Shown: one piece after another, positions 1 through 16,739 of the stretch
Position numbering within the stretch: position 1 is the stretch's first letter
How the letters are laid out: each line of letters starts with the position of its first letter
Source: Rhynochetos jubatus
Taxonomy: Eukaryota; Chordata; Aves; Eurypygiformes; Rhynochetidae
Direction of reading: 5' to 3'
Assembly: GCA_027574665.1 (NCBI GenBank)
Contig: CM050655.1
Coordinates: 14,131,170 to 14,195,169, forward strand
Length of the DNA stretch: 64,000 bases
Notes under the pieces: model-generated
What the model saw: only the letters and a program-made list of their open reading frames with translations
Databases searched by the model: none
What the model was told of the DNA's origin: nothing
Program-made: the position numbers and the translations under genes

Positions 1-1947
<1,947 letters not shown>

Positions 1948-3921
1948 TCATTAGGGGTTACTCGAGCTCTTGGCAAAGCTACATTATCAGCAGTAATATT
2001 AGGCAACTGAATCTGCTGTGACAGTCACAGTGCAAACATGGTGCGAGGCACTGCTCCCCAGCAGTTCCCAGTGCAAGCACAGCAACCTAAACACAGGAGT
2101 CTTCTGGCCATCTGCTACTTGACCACTGCCCAGAAGAACAGCCTAGCAGTTCCACAGAAGTTGGAGAGACAAAGCTTTTCCAGAAGAAACAACACAAGAG
2201 AAATGTATACAAAGAGTCTACAGAACATGTTTTACTGTACTTGAGACTTGAGGGTGCCAATTCCCTAAGCCTCACAAGCAGTTCCTGGCCCTGTTCTCAA
2301 AAGCAGCGCCCAGGTCCTTGAGGTTAAAATGCCCTTCTCCACACGGATGGGCAGTGTTCTCCGACGCTGCAATCAGGGTCACAGTTGTTGCATTTCAACA
2401 ATACTGCATTTGCCAAACACATTAAATAGGGAAAGAAGGGGTTGGGTTTGGCTTTTCTTTTTACTTCTCCTGGAAATGGGAGCTGATCTAGAAGGACTAA
2501 CAAAATTAGGCAAACCAAAGCCTGGGGTTAAGGATGAAGAGCCATCAACTGTTTCTCCAGGCCAGCAACTCAGCTATCAGCCAAGAATGTATCCGCCTGA
2601 AAATCTGCACAGTACAAACACAATACTGTGGTCATTCTGGCAAACTATGCTGAAGTTACACACAGCAGAGCTTTTATATTGCCTTCTCGCAGCACAGGAT
2701 GACTTCAGCCTCACAGGCATAGATGAAAGATTATTCTTAACATCGCCATTACTGTTCTGCATTGAAACAACGGTCAAGGAACTCCACACCATTGCCTTGT
2801 GTGAAGCAAAAGAAAGCCTCTATCCTAAATAGCTTACAATGCAGGAAAATATCCTTTTCCCACCCCTATGTCAATCCGAAAGCTTCTTTCTAAATTAATG
2901 ACACTGCAATTATCTGTGTCCAGGACTGGTTCCCCAAAAAACCAACAGTACAGCACTGAGTGAAGAGCCAACATGTGATAACCTACAAACGTTAAATAAA
3001 TGCACTATTTTGCCCTACCTACTCACCAATATTACACAAATCGTATTTTTCTGAGCCTTTGCCAATACCCACTTTTCCTAATCAACAATTAAGAATGGAA
3101 TTTCTTTCTTAAGAAAGAATTATCATGGATAAAGTTTCCACGTAGATTTCTGTGGTTTCTATTGTTCCTATTAAATTAGAAATTACAGATTCACATGAAA
3201 TTATCAGGTGGGAGTACCCTCTCCCTAAATTTTTTTTAACCCTCCCAATCTCAAAGTTGAGTAGTAGAGACCTTTGGGCAAATGAAACGAGAAGGGCAGC
3301 ACTAGGAGTGAAGACTGGTGGGCTTCTATGAGATCCAGAAGACACACATTCAGAAACCTAACTGTTCCCCTTTCCTACTTCCAGTATCACCACAGTTCAG
3401 CCACAGACAGGTAGATGTTAGGGAAGGGATCAGTAGGAAGTAGACAGAAAGTTCCTCTAGAAAATACATCTTGTTAAAGGTTTCCAAAGGCAATGTCTCA
3501 TTAATGTGTACACATTATTTAAACTCCTTCAGGCATCTTCTGCTGTGCCATCATAATGGAATGCATTTCAGAGTGCTACTCGGGCCTGTAAAATAAAGGA
3601 GAAAAAGCCCACTCATTTTCTGTTTTGAACAAGGAGACTACTGTTGAACTATTTATTTTGAAACTGGACAGAAACGAGGCAGATATACCTGCTCATCAGT
3701 GAGCACACAGGAATGCAGGAAACACATTGTCTGCTTTGACGTTTGACTCGTTTTAAAACATGAAGCTACCAACACTGAGACCCTGCTGATCTTGCTGTTA
3801 CGGAAAAAATTCTACAAGGTAACTCAGGAAATGGAGAGAACCATATATGCCTGAGCTATCCAAGCCAATCTATGATTGCAATGTCTTCATCGAATAGATT
3901 GTCAAGTCTGGGTCAGTCTGA

Positions 3922-4261
3922 GGCCTAACCTGTTACACTCATTTGACCACAGTTTCCTTCGTTTCCTCCACCAAAGAGAGCACCACTCTGTACCTCACTG
4001 TGCCCAAAAGCAGAGTTGCCCGACATGGACTGCACCTTGACGGCCATGGCATCGTCCTGCTCAAGCCTACCTTAAAGCCGGTGAAGCTATACCTGAGCAA
4101 GACACACAAGCACAAGGCTAAGCATGAGAAGACAGAATCTGAATGTGCAAGTCTGAACAAGTCAGGTGTCTAACTATTATTAATCGCTCAAGTTTTTCAG
4201 GAAAAACTAGAGGGAAAACAAATTGAAAATTCATTTTAGCTAAAAAAAAAAAAAAAAAAAA
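3922..4261 (+). pseudogene. Unidentified GC3-rich ORF with 3' A-run; candidate retrocopy
   Basis: A frame opens after a TGA at 3919-3921 and closes at TAA 4171-4173. Codon use is unlike the surrounding intron: many codons end in C or G (TTC, TCC, ACC, CTG, GTG, AAG), as in expressed genes. The peptide includes STTLYLTVPKSRVARHG and, later, a lysine- and histidine-rich stretch KTHKHKAKHEKTE. No ATG begins it. About 65 nt after the stop a run of about 22 A starts (4239-4260), with no AATAAA before it. In-frame stops lie upstream (3895 and 3919 codons). A 5'-truncated processed copy of a mRNA fits this picture. An exon on the plus strand (acceptor-like GACCACAG at 3944-3951) is the alternative. 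I do not recognise the protein, and no target-site duplication was established. Confidence 0.35.
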
Positions 4262-5806
4262 AAGAAAACCTGAATTTGAAAGTGCTTCCACTGACAAACT
4301 GCACAAAAACACCTCCCCCCTCTCAAAAGAACAACAAAACCCTCTGCTACTTAATTGAGAACAGACATTTCTGATAAAGTGTTCATTTTGCCATAAGTAA
4401 TTTTCCTCCTAAATTCTTCTTCTATGCACTTCGCTAAACACAGAAAGAGGCTCTGCAGAACAAACTGGTCTAACCATGCTCAAGAGGGCTGTCTCCAGGC
4501 CCTTGGCTTTTGTACACCACTCCTCAGCAATCCCCTTGGTCAACACAAATAGAGTGGTTCACCTTTTATTTCCAGTTTCTTCACAGGCTTCTGAATTTTT
4601 GCATGAACTGTATTTAAAGTTTTTCCATCAGCTGTGATGGCTAAAGATTTACTTTTATTTCTAAATGCACGTCGAGTGGCACAGATCATATATCCTCCAA
4701 AGACCCTGTTTCAGGTTGCCTACAACTGAAGTCAGGCATTGCTCACTGGGCACTTGGAAGGCTTTCCTCCAGTGCGCCTGCACGCTAGGGACCTCCTGGC
4801 CTTTTAACGAAACAGAGATTTCTCAGACACAAGACGACAAAGGTGTCACAGGAACATGATCCAGAAAATGCAATGCACTAACTACAAGACATTTGTAAGT
4901 TTAATATAGTCAATCAGCAGATCTTGCTGAAATTTACCTTAGAGTACCTCAAAGGAACTAGCCCAGGCAAACCTTGTCACTGCTAATGATTATCTTCAGT
5001 CAAGACATCTCAGAAGCACATCAAATCTCCAGTTTTAAGATGATAAAAACATCAATCAGAAAACACAGGTATGCAGACAGACAACAAAACAAATTAATAA
5101 ACAAATATTAAGTGAGTAATAGCGAACATCATCGTGAATCCATCAGCACAGTGCAGTTTTCTTCGGCAGGTTAACCGGCCTTGTAAGGAAGACAGTGGAT
5201 GCAACGTATCTTAACTAATATGCCCATTGACATTGCCCTGTATGACGCTGTCGTAACAGAGGAACATAGCCCAGATGACAGTAGTATACTTTTTACTCAG
5301 ATTATTAATTGATAGTCCTGTCAAATCTAGCTTGTTCTGGATAGAGGTCATTTCTAGGTATTCAGTCATGCCTTGGATCAATGAAACAGAGTAAATGGCA
5401 AAACTTACAGATGGTAACAAGCAGAAGAGCCTGCAGACACTTAGGAGGACAGGATATGAGTTAAAAATCACCTTTATAAAATGGAAAAATGTTCAAAAAA
5501 CCAGGCCAAAACCACATATGAAATACTATAGATGCAGGGGAAAAAAAACCAACCACAAATGCCTAAATAGAAATTAGGAACACACAGCAGAATTCACCTG
5601 CTCATTGTACAAGTGACTAAGGACAAATACTGGGAAAATATTCTAGGTATTCAAGATCATCAAGCACTGCAACAGGTTACCTATCAATCCCTGGAGTTTG
5701 GGGGGTGAGGGAATTTCCAGTAGATGAGACACTATCCATGAAATCCCAGCTGGGGGAAGAAAAGTAGACATCGTGTTCCCTTAGGTTAGTCTCGAGGCCA
5801 ATCTCA

Positions 5807-5840
5807 GTGACTCCAGACACCTGCTGCTGCCTGGAGTCAC
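5807..5840. repeat. Perfect inverted repeat, 10-bp stem, 14-nt loop
   Basis: GTGACTCCAG at 5807-5816 is the exact reverse complement of CTGGAGTCAC at 5831-5840. The loop contains a short CTG triplet run. The hairpin is too short for a microRNA precursor by itself, and no longer paired flank was seen. Confidence 0.7.
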
Positions 5841-8394
5841 CCAGCTCAGCCTCAACCCTGTCCCAGGAACCGTCCCCAGTTTGAAACCTCCTCTGATATC
5901 CATCTTACTCAGGTAACAGTGCTGATGAGATGGGATTGAGTCAACACAGTTTCAATTATCCACTCAATGTTATGGCTGAGTGATACGATACCACTCACAA
6001 ACATACTCAGGCTTTCTCTATCTGCTAATTCAAGTTGAGCACATCTGCAAAAATTCAGCCAACACGCAGGCAGCACCATGTGTTCAACCATGACTTCATT
6101 CTGCAGCGCTGTAAGCGCGTACCTGAGCTGACCTAAGCATACATGCCGTAAAATTCAATTGAAAAGTAGTGCATTTTAAAAAAATAAGACATAGTTGCCA
6201 GTGATAGCACAATCATAAATTGAGATGATCCTTTATCACAGCTGAAAGAGGTGCTTGGCCAGTCCAAGGTTCCGCACTTAATATTTCTCTATGTTATTTT
6301 ACATCAGTGTAGCCAGCCACACCTTACGAAAGCCAGCCTCTGTCCCACATACGCTTCTAACACCTAGCTTTTATTTTAACTTAGATGTGGCCCTGACAAC
6401 TATTTCAAGCTGTGTCTTTAAAGGAACATCTACCTTATTTACAAATTTTACTGTAACATTAACTGCCCATAAGTAAACCTGATCGCCCCAAACCTTTGAA
6501 ATCTTTAATCTGCATAACACTGCACTCATAACTGAGACATCCCGTTCACTGCAGACACAGCTCTGCAGAGTTCCAGATGCCTGCACTCTAAGGGTCATTG
6601 AGGGGAAAACGATGAGAGTTAGGTTTTAGTAACGTGAAAAGCAGAGAAATTCAGCTACCAACTTCTTTTCTCTTTGCTGAATTTAACAGCAATACTTTTT
6701 TTCCTTTCTCCTTTCACAAGGCTAAGGAGCTGCAGCACGGCAAGCTCCGCTCCCTGCCTTTCCTGTCATCACACCATGAATACTGGAACAATGTACCTCT
6801 TAACCTAACAGGCCTGTTAATCAAGAGTGCTATACGACTGCTTATTACAAAACTCCCTTCCCATTATAGTGCACTTTCAATGAATCTCTTAACCAGCAGC
6901 AGTCAAGAGCACCCCCCCCTGCTGGCATCAGAATGAATTTTACCAATTCAATTTGCTGGCTGCTCAAAACTCAAAATGCCAGCTGACTGCTAGTTCAGAC
7001 AGCTCTGTGCTCAGCCACTTGTGCATACTTGAAATTATCTGAATGCAGTTTGAAGACTACAGCAGAAATTTTGTAATTAGAATTCTGCAATGTAGATGGT
7101 AATTTTTCCCCCTCAGTAACACACAAAGATCAGATAAACAGGAAGCAAACTGAGGAATTCTGCGACATGAATAGTGATCTGTCAAAGGGGGAAAAAAAAG
7201 CGGGGGGAGGAAGAAACCTTTGTGGTGTGAAGTCCTGGTCTGATGAGACACTCGCACTCCAGTTGCAGAAGGGCTGCCTCAACAATACAGACAATCAAAG
7301 CAGCTCTATCATTAGCTAGTTTCTTGCCTTTGATGCTTGAAAACAGACAGTAAGTAGGTCCTGCAAATGTAAGACTCTACAGAGCCCCTGTAATCAAACC
7401 AGGATTTTCTTAAAAATTATTTCCCACACTATTAGGTAGATAAATACTGTATTTTCAAAATAATAAGATGTTGGTATCCCTGCAATCTACTACTTCTCTT
7501 GACACTTCCTGCAACAGTGAGGTAAACTATCCTGAATGAGGATATCTCCTCCTTTACATCCTCTTCCTCTCCTCTGTATGTCCCTAACAACCATTAACAT
7601 AGAAGGTCACTGTACTCAACCCCCTGCATCTGAAATTTTCTCCCAGAGGGAAAGACGCAGGGATTTTGCTTTAATTAAGCCAGCTGATCACTGGGTTGCT
7701 GAAATACCCTTGCCACCTGAGTCGTGGCAGACTTGGAGCAACTATATGGATGATACATACAGCCATCATATGAAGCAAGCGATACAGAAATTCCCAAAGT
7801 GTTTTCATTTGGACACCAACACATCTCATACAAATATTTTGCGGTTGTAAGATAACCCATGCCTTGACTAACGAAACTAAGTTTAAAAAAAAAGGGCCTC
7901 AGGACACGGTGAGGTCACACGACAGCCAGTAACGCTGACATACTTGGTGGCATTACGAGCTGCTCAGCAGCAGAGCGTTCTGTGCCTGCTGGCTGTACTC
8001 CGACGGTACAGCACGTACACAGCCCTGGAATGCCGTCATGCACTGCAAACACAAAACTGTGCTTAACAAATGCAGGGAGCGGATGACGGAAGTGGAATTT
8101 CTTCCACGTGAACTTTGTTCTCTGGAAGTCTTGGATACAAAGACTAAATGCAACATTTCTACGGCTCTAATGGGCAGCTGCATCCTGCCATTTTCCAGCT
8201 ATAGATATGCTGAACCAGCTCTCCAATCTGTGATTATTCACATTCAGATCCTAACCTGATTTCAAATCTGATTTTTGCCTGTTACATCTCGAATTTGATT
8301 ACATACTTTTCTGCAGCAGACAGAATGAACCCAGCCTAGCGTGATGTCAATGTAGCAGCAGATACCTGTGAACACATTCCCATTAGCTCAACTT

Positions 8395-8510
8395 TTTTTT
8401 TTTTAATGTCTGAGGCGCCCTGCTTTGGAAACTTGACATTATGCTAATATAGTGTTCTTGTCTCTTGGTTGTTTTTTGGTTTGGGGTTGGTTTTTTTTTT
8501 TTTTTTACAT
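8395..8510. repeat. T-rich and GT-rich low-complexity tracts
   Basis: There are two oligo-T runs, near 8393-8404 and 8491-8506. Between them is a T- and G-only stretch (TTGGTTGTTTTTTGGTTTGGGG). They look like simple-sequence growth or old A-tails of minus-strand insertions. No retroelement body was recognised next to them. Confidence 0.6.
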
Positions 8511-11366
8511 CAATTATATTTTTCATTACATATTGGATGAGCTAAAATAGATTCCTGCATCATGAAACTGAGAGCAGCTATTTCTGTTTTTCCTAAAATG
8601 ACCTAAAAAGCCTTAACAGTCTCAATTGCAGGATTTTCCAAAGAGAAATTCCATTCAGAAGGTGATTCTACCCTGTATCGGTATCACTACGAAATACACC
8701 TATAGCAGGTACTTCCACCAGTTTAACACAGATTCTTGTTATTTCAGCAACTGTCTTCAGCAGGACAAAGATGTAGCAAAAGCCATGAGCAGCACAAAAG
8801 ATTTAAATTAAATCCATAACCTTCAGATGGAGCACAACTATGACTACATCTTTGGGTGCTGTTTTTCTATATTTTAAAGAAAAATAATCCCTTAAAAAAA
8901 CATGGGTGAGCTTCCCACATCTAATGACTGAGGTAGACCCAGCATCTGGAGAGGACACCCAGAACATTAAGGCCGTGGGGGAACAAGGGCATTTTTAATG
9001 ACTATCTCAGCACACCTTTTTGTGGACCAACTGGGGTAGGAAGTGCCATCTCTTGGATGGAAAGAGACCCGACCTCTAAGCACGGCAGTCAGAGACCTCA
9101 GTTTTCACTAGAAAGGTGTTACATTCGGTGCTTTGGCCAAGAGCTGCTTACCTGAATTCCTCCTACTGTCCAAAACCCTTGTGGTGTTGGATTTGAGATT
9201 CTTACCCTATGCCTCTAGGTACAGGGACAGAGTAACTGCACACAGCTGTGCTTCTCCAAACCTGTTATTTCCTTTACAGGCACGCTGAAGAGCAGTAAGA
9301 GAACAAAGCAGTGCCTTCATCATCCTTCGCTGAAGGCGAGTCTGTAAATCTGTCCCTTTTGCTCTCCTCTGTCTCCTGGTTTCCATTTTTGCTGCAGCTC
9401 CTCAGTAAGATATTTTACATGTTAAATTGCTTGGCAAGAGCAAGAACTATGGGATGAGTTGAGAGTGGACCTGAGAAACCACAATGAGCATGAGACCACC
9501 TTGTCCAACCAAACTCGGGTGATCTTTTTTAACTGCTGTATAGTAATCAAAGCTGCTTCATTCAGAAGACAGTAAGGTAATGCCATATACAGCTCCTTTT
9601 CAGAGAATGATACTCTTGAATTTATCAAGAAAGTTAGCCTTACCATAATATAACCTTAACCCAAAGTGGTTGAAACTATGGACACTAGAATCACGGTGAT
9701 TCTGTAAGTGAAGTCGTAAGCTTTTCTGCTGATGCCCAAGCAGGATATTTCTAAGACCATTCTTCTGCATCCATTCCAGGTCTGTTAGACTGGCAACAGG
9801 TCCAGAGACATATTGGTGTAGTAGAGTGAAGCACATATTACTGAGAGCGCAGATATGAAGGATCATGTGGAGGATAAACAGAACTACTTTCTAAGAACTA
9901 CTTCTTAAAATTAAAGCACAATTTCAAGATTTCAAGCATTTTTTTTCCTTTTTATGAATAGGATTAAATCTCATTGGTTCATTCTTTTCAGAAATATTAT
10001 ATACAGGACTTAAATGATGCAAAGAATATGTTATATCAGAGGTACCCCTAAATTCATAATATTACACACCTGTTTTGATGCTCTTACATTACATCTGATA
10101 CACTAAACTTCTCAGTGTATGAATCGTTTGTTCATTCCTGAGAGAGACTGCCTTCTGCAGCCATGATATATCAATATATTTCACTGATTAGTATATACTG
10201 GGTAATGACTAGTAGGATGTGATGATTTCATATCTTTTGATGGTTCCAGAACAGTTTAGTAGATCGCTTTTTCCCTGGTCTGAGAGCTAACAGAACAGAA
10301 TGTCATAAGAGAAACAAATCCTTCTGTACTCCTCAGAGGAGAAGCCTTATGAGCAAGCAAGCTTTTTTAGTATTTGTAGAATTTCTGGACTAAATGAACT
10401 TGAACTTTAGGAATCTCCACAGCTCAAATGTTGCAACGATGGTAGCAACTGCTTGCTTTAAAAAGCATATCCAAAAATATGGAAGCTTTAAGGGAATTTG
10501 GTTTTGAAGGCCTTTTTAAAGACTGGCAAAATATAACAATAATTCTGTTCTAGTGGTTGAACAGACTTTCATACTGATGTTTCATTTTTCTTTTCGCATA
10601 ATCCTCACAACGAAGAACATTGACAAACTCTGTCAGCCTTAACAAAATTTGGCTCCCGATAGGAGAAAACATGCAGCTAAGCAATCTAATGTTAAATTTA
10701 CTCATGATATTTCAGCTGCCTTTCACTTACTTGCAACTTTCTGAATATCATCCCTGGAAACAGTCTGAAGTTCTATCATGTTTGTTAAGTACTGGAAGAT
10801 AAACACATTTTCCTCTAAGAGGACCACAAGCATCAACATCGACCTTCATTAGATTTTGATGGAAAAAAACGTTATTTAGAAAGAAGTTAAAGATGAGCAA
10901 ACTCAGATAGAATGGTTTTTTAAAAAAAAGAAAGGAGACCTTGCCCACTGTACTGCTACATGTTGGGGAGAAACAGGATATATCACCCTCTTGGGGTATA
11001 GCCACCTACTTAAGCCTGTTTAATGGGAAGCAGGAAGAGGGATGTACACGAGAAATTAACGAATACCTTCCTTAGAGGGATTTTAAAATTAGGAGCAAGA
11101 AACATATTCATTGTGGTTTATAACCATTCTGCAAATCTTGGCTGTTTATCTAACACAAAACAAGCCAACTGGTTAAGCTCCTGTGTTTGTCCTTATTAGG
11201 GAAATAATGAGATTACAACATGTGATAAAGATGCTCCTGCCAGTCAGCCCTACACTGCAGATACTGCTCTTCTGTAACAAGCTTGGGAAAGGGGGATTTC
11301 AAGCCACCCTGTTCAGATTTCAGGGAGGATTATGAAGCAAAGGAATACATGCTGTTCAAATATTAT

Positions 11367-11369
11367 TTT

Positions 11370-11401
<32 letters not shown>

Positions 11402-11403
11402 TC
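11367..11403. repeat. TTTC tetranucleotide microsatellite
   Basis: About nine uninterrupted TTTC units follow a T-run. The tract is a polypyrimidine/polypurine strand and is likely to vary in length between individuals. It sits 0.9 kb on the 3' side (lower coordinates) of ZMIZ1 coding exon 2, within the following intron. Confidence 0.9.
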
Positions 11404-12190
11404 CTGTCAGAAGAAAGATAGTGTTTTCATTCCAAGAAACTCCGGTAACCAGGTATTGTGTGTTCTATCTCACTCTCTTTCATGGAGCATTTCCTTCTCA
11501 TTTTCCCTATGCTATGTGAAGACAGTGAATCACTAGCAGGCAGACCTTATTTTGACCCTGCCCTTGGGCAGGGCGGCAGGTCTGCTTATGTAGAAAAAGA
11601 TTTAAACAGCAAGGAAGCGGCAGGTCAGATGTACAATGTTCTGGCAGAGGTTTGTAGAGAAATACTGTGCACAAGCTGCCTAAGCATACCTGAGCTGAAC
11701 GTCTCCTTTCTCAAACAGTAGCCCAAACATGCGAGCAACGTTTTTCAAAAGTATAAATAAAATACATTTATGGTCACATCAGATTCTGTGTACAGTTTTT
11801 CATGATTGAGGTTATACGTTGAAGATAACTTTTACTTCCAACAGAATCGTTAAATATCTTAAACTTTGGACTCTATTAACATTTCTAACTTGCTTTTTTT
11901 TTTCCTGATTATAAAAAGATGTACCTCCTTAGATCACTGAATATATCCTAACTTTTTGACACAGAAATCTAAGGGATGTTATACACTTGAGCACATTAAG
12001 ATGGAGCCATTCCTTAACATTTGAATTTCCGGCAACTAAATCTCAGTGTCTGTTTTATACACATCAGGTACACAGTGCATGAAAATAATTCATAATCTGT
12101 CTCCTCCACCCCAAATACAGTGGGTATTTATTTATAATTTATTAATAACGTTAACATTTCTAGCTGCTTTGTGACTGTTTAGCTATATCA

Positions 12191-12463
<273 letters not shown>

Positions 12464-15400
12464 CTACATCGCATTAACACAAAGTTTGGAAACTAGGGAA
12501 CAGCATATGATTTGGAGGCAAGACCTTAAACTGTACAGTGAACACAGAAAAGCCTACCTCATTCTTATAAATACTTAGGCAGATTTTCTAATTTTCTGAT
12601 ATGAACTTACTAGCTAGAGATGAGCCATAGCTGAACTACCAGTGCTCCCCTGAATTCCTCCCTCCATTATATCACCTCTGCTACCTGCAAAGCTTAACAG
12701 ATCCTACAACGAAAGCTTTCTGAGCCCAAACGGAGGGAAAACTCCAGTTTTATGTTCAAAGCCTTTGCCTTGGGCTTATGCCCCATTGTCAGGACATGTC
12801 AGCGCCACCATGCCTTCCAACAGTCAAGATTTGGATCTCTGCCTGCCAGCTAGGAGGCAAACAGTCTCAGAAAACACCGGGGACAGAGCAAAGCACACTC
12901 ACTATACTGATCCTTTCTAGGAGTTTTGGTTCCTGTTCACCATGATGTTTCATCATGAGCAAGTTGGGTGATCGACTCTGGGATGATGAAAAAAGGAGGA
13001 TTATTTACTGACTGAAGTGTGGTGAGATACTGCCATGACCAGAAAAGTTTTCACATGCACAGGAGGTAGAGATTTCAGAGTGGAATTTTATATGTCCTGA
13101 AGAGGTTGGCACAGTTTAGAGGGAAAAGTCTGGTTTTGTTTTGAAATTTGCATGGGCAATGCAATTTTAACTGTTACATTCATCTCTGCCTTTGTACTAA
13201 AGAACCTGTAGTCCTGTTTTTAGAGGCAATTAGTAAACTTACCGGACACTATTATTCACACTGTCATCTCTCACTGTGCTACACTGCCAAAGTGTTCCAA
13301 CATTTTAGCAGGAGCAGAGGAAGGGCACAGGAAAGATAGAATACTAATTACATGAATAATATTGCTACTAAATTCTCCAGTTCTGGTGATGGTAGATGTT
13401 TCAATGAAAACTCCAGAAAGAAGAACAAAAGAGTGTATTTAGGAACTGTTGGTACGTTTTTAAATAGTAGTTTCGTAATTCCCGGGATTGCTGAGAAAAA
13501 CATGAAAATGAGCTGAGAGTTTTATCTGGAAAGCACAAAACCCAAGGCATCATTTTTAAAATACATCATTATTTTTAAATCGGTTGCATAATTTGGGAAA
13601 CCATGACTGCTCATTTCTAAGCATGTGGGTTAATAATAATGTTCACAATCTATTTCCCCCCCTCGTCCCCCTACGCCCGAGAAGCCACATATATTAACTC
13701 TATGATAAATGAAGGAAAAAAATTCCTCCCATGCCAGGTTTTGAGGAGGTCCCGGTCTGTGAGCTTTTGGATCACGTTCCTGTAATTCTTATTCAATGAA
13801 GGCTCTTGGTCAGAGGCCTTTTTTTTAACACGGGATGACTGACATGTGGGGCACGGATTTTGAAAACAGTAGCAGAATTTGGCAAAGCAGACAGGCATTG
13901 TGCAATGCTGTTTTCTGCCTCTGCCCTACAGACACAGACTAGCTCACGCTACCATCCAGCTGGATGGCTTTACCTAGGCTGCCTTTCAGAACAATTCCTT
14001 GCCAGCTTATCAGCTCCAGTTGTTGGAAAAGGCAAACTATCGCATATACAAATTAAAGAATCAAAGTAAATACATGTAAGAAGCCATATTTTAAGGCTTC
14101 TTGTAAAAAAAGGTCCCATGAACTGAGCCAGCAGCTTGGGTTATGAATCCTGTAAGTGAAAGGGAAAAGGACGCCGTTTTCACTTAATCCTCCAGAGAAG
14201 CGACTGCCTGACCCCAAATCTCTCAGTGCATACCACTCCTTCTGCACTCTGCTTTCATCTGCGGGAGAAACAGAACTTGGTTCAAACAGCACATGTAAGC
14301 TCTGCTACTATCAAACATACCATTTCCAGAAGGCGGGACAGGCGCATGAGCTGGTAAACAAACCGCGCAATACGGAACACATAACGCACTGCTGGGACAC
14401 AGGTGACAGATCTGTGTGTGAGTGGGGAGGGAACCCAAAACCGAAACCCTTTTACACACAGAAACAACATGCGGAAGAATTCACTGAGATCTACTAAATT
14501 CCGCAGTTGAAATGGTCTTTAATAATCCTTCCCTCCTTGGGAAATGAATTGAAATGTGCTGATGAAAGGCCCTAAATAAGAACTAGATCCTATTTATTTT
14601 CACCAGCGTTGCCATTTGCCAGCTACACATGACATCCTCCACGAACACACTGAAATTGCCCCATTCAGAAACAGACATTATATGTGAATTACAACAACTT
14701 CAATGGGTTCAGGCTAACAAACAAAAAGCAGAGCAGGGCCTTAGCCATATGTTTAATTTTCAGGTTAGAAACTCGTTGGGTAAGGTAAGAAAATCTATTA
14801 CTTCCATTATAGGCTAAAAGGCCTCAAATGAACCCTAAGAAAAAGTTGTCCAAATGTTTCCACCTCTGTGGAGTGGATTTGAGTAGTTTCTGGGACAAGA
14901 GAAAAGCTGGTCCAGCAGGGACACTTCTAGCAGTGTCATATGCATTTCTGCCTTTAAATAAAGGTTTTCCTCCCATTTTTCTTTTTCAGATTACAGAGGG
15001 CAAGATTACTTCTGTGAAAAAAAAGATCCAGCATGAACCAAAGCATGAAGGCAGGTGCAATTCCTACCCCGAGTTACGCAAGATATTCCAAATGCCTACT
15101 GTAATTTTTTATTTACTGACAGCTTAAACACTGCACCCGGGGCAAAAAGCCCTGATGTCATTCATACCCTCACAAAAAAAAGGCTGCTTGAGAAGAATAT
15201 TACATCTACTATGTTCATTGAACAAGAAATTAAAGAGATTTTCTGAGCTCTCGATCCAAGAACAGAAGTACAAAACAAAGCTTATGCCAGATCCATCCAT
15301 CAGCTTTGTTGTGAAGCATTTCCCATGCATGGCTCCATCCTCTTCAACTGAAGTTACTGGCAGCATTTTGGCAGAAGCAATGCACGTGCCTGAGGAGTCT

Positions 15401-16739
15401 AGGCTGAAACTGTGCTTCAAGTAAACAAGGAAAAAATAAAATCACCTCATTAGCAGGTGGCTTAGAAAAACGTGACAACGAACCAGATCTTGCTGTGACA
15501 CACCTTGGAACACCTCCAAAGGGACCAGCCAAGGGCCAGCTTGCTTGCAAGCAAAGGTGTTTTCAACAAGTGGAGAGGATTTGCGTGAATATCTGGAGCA
15601 GAGATGAACAAAGCCCATGAACTGAGCGAACCGTTCATTTACCAGATTGCTTTCAGTATCGTCTGCTTTTTGGAAGGCTATTAGTGAAACATGACAGTTC
15701 CCATTATTTCAAAACCTAAGAAAATTTTTAGTGTAATAATTTATAACTCCAAAAACCTAATATTTTCTTAGCCTGAATGGAACAGAAATCACAAAAACAC
15801 TTGATTCATGTGTGCGTATCATTATTGCGGGGATCACCAGGTGGTGCTTTGAAGAGACAGTCTCTCAGAGTCGTTTATTTTTGGTCTTGGAAGGAATCTT
15901 GTGTTCTTTGTAGCAATTCAATTAACAATCTGGTGCAGGGAGATGTAGGAAACAGCAAAGGACTTGCTCTCCACTTGACTCCGTCCAACAAGAGTGAATT
16001 GTACCAGCAAAGCCTCTTTCTGTGTACTGGTCTGACATTTGGCCTGGATTCCAGGGAGGAGAGGAATACCGACCTGTGGCTCGCTCATGACCACCTCTGG
16101 CTTAAACATTGTATTTAGAGTGGACACGTGGGCAGAGGATGCAGGTACACTAGGACACCCAAATTCATCAGCTTTCACAGCAACTGTGTGCCCATTCCAT
16201 GGTTTGCTGCTGTGCAGCTGCCCAGGCAGGAGAGGGAACCAACATTCACCTGGGGAGTTACACACAACAGCTAACACATGGCAGGGTTTTGTGCAAATAT
16301 TTCAAAATACAGCCACTTCTTGAAATCCTTATTCCCAATTAGATGGTGATAAAAACCAGACTTGATATGCAATAAAACTCTGCAATGGGACCAAAAGTAT
16401 AAGATTCATATCATGTAGGAATTCAGGCCCCTGTGGGTGAAACAGGCATATGTAATAAAGATCTTATTTCTTAAATGGATACTAAAGCACAATCGAGTAC
16501 TTTCAGTCTACACACCCGCACCAAAGTGGGTGTAAACCACTTCCTGCAACCGAAGACTCAATATGATTTTAGAGACAGAAACCAATTATCCACATTGAAA
16601 TATGGCAAGACAACAGTTTGCCTCTTCTAAATATAGAAGACTGAAACCCAGATGTACACTTGTGTGTCTTAGAACTGTCTAGTAAGTAATGCAAGAGTAA
16701 CAGTCAAAATTAAGAGCAATTACAGAGGGTTATGGTTAC

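Noticed and set aside
2329-2832. 167-residue plus-strand open frame
   Set aside because: It has no recognisable domain, no coding-like third-position bias and no splice context; it is intronic and probably chance.
15834-15847. CTCF-like word around CACCAGGTGGTGC
   Set aside because: It matches only 12 of 14 core positions, with the important GGC changed to GGT; it could equally be a CAGGTG E-box.
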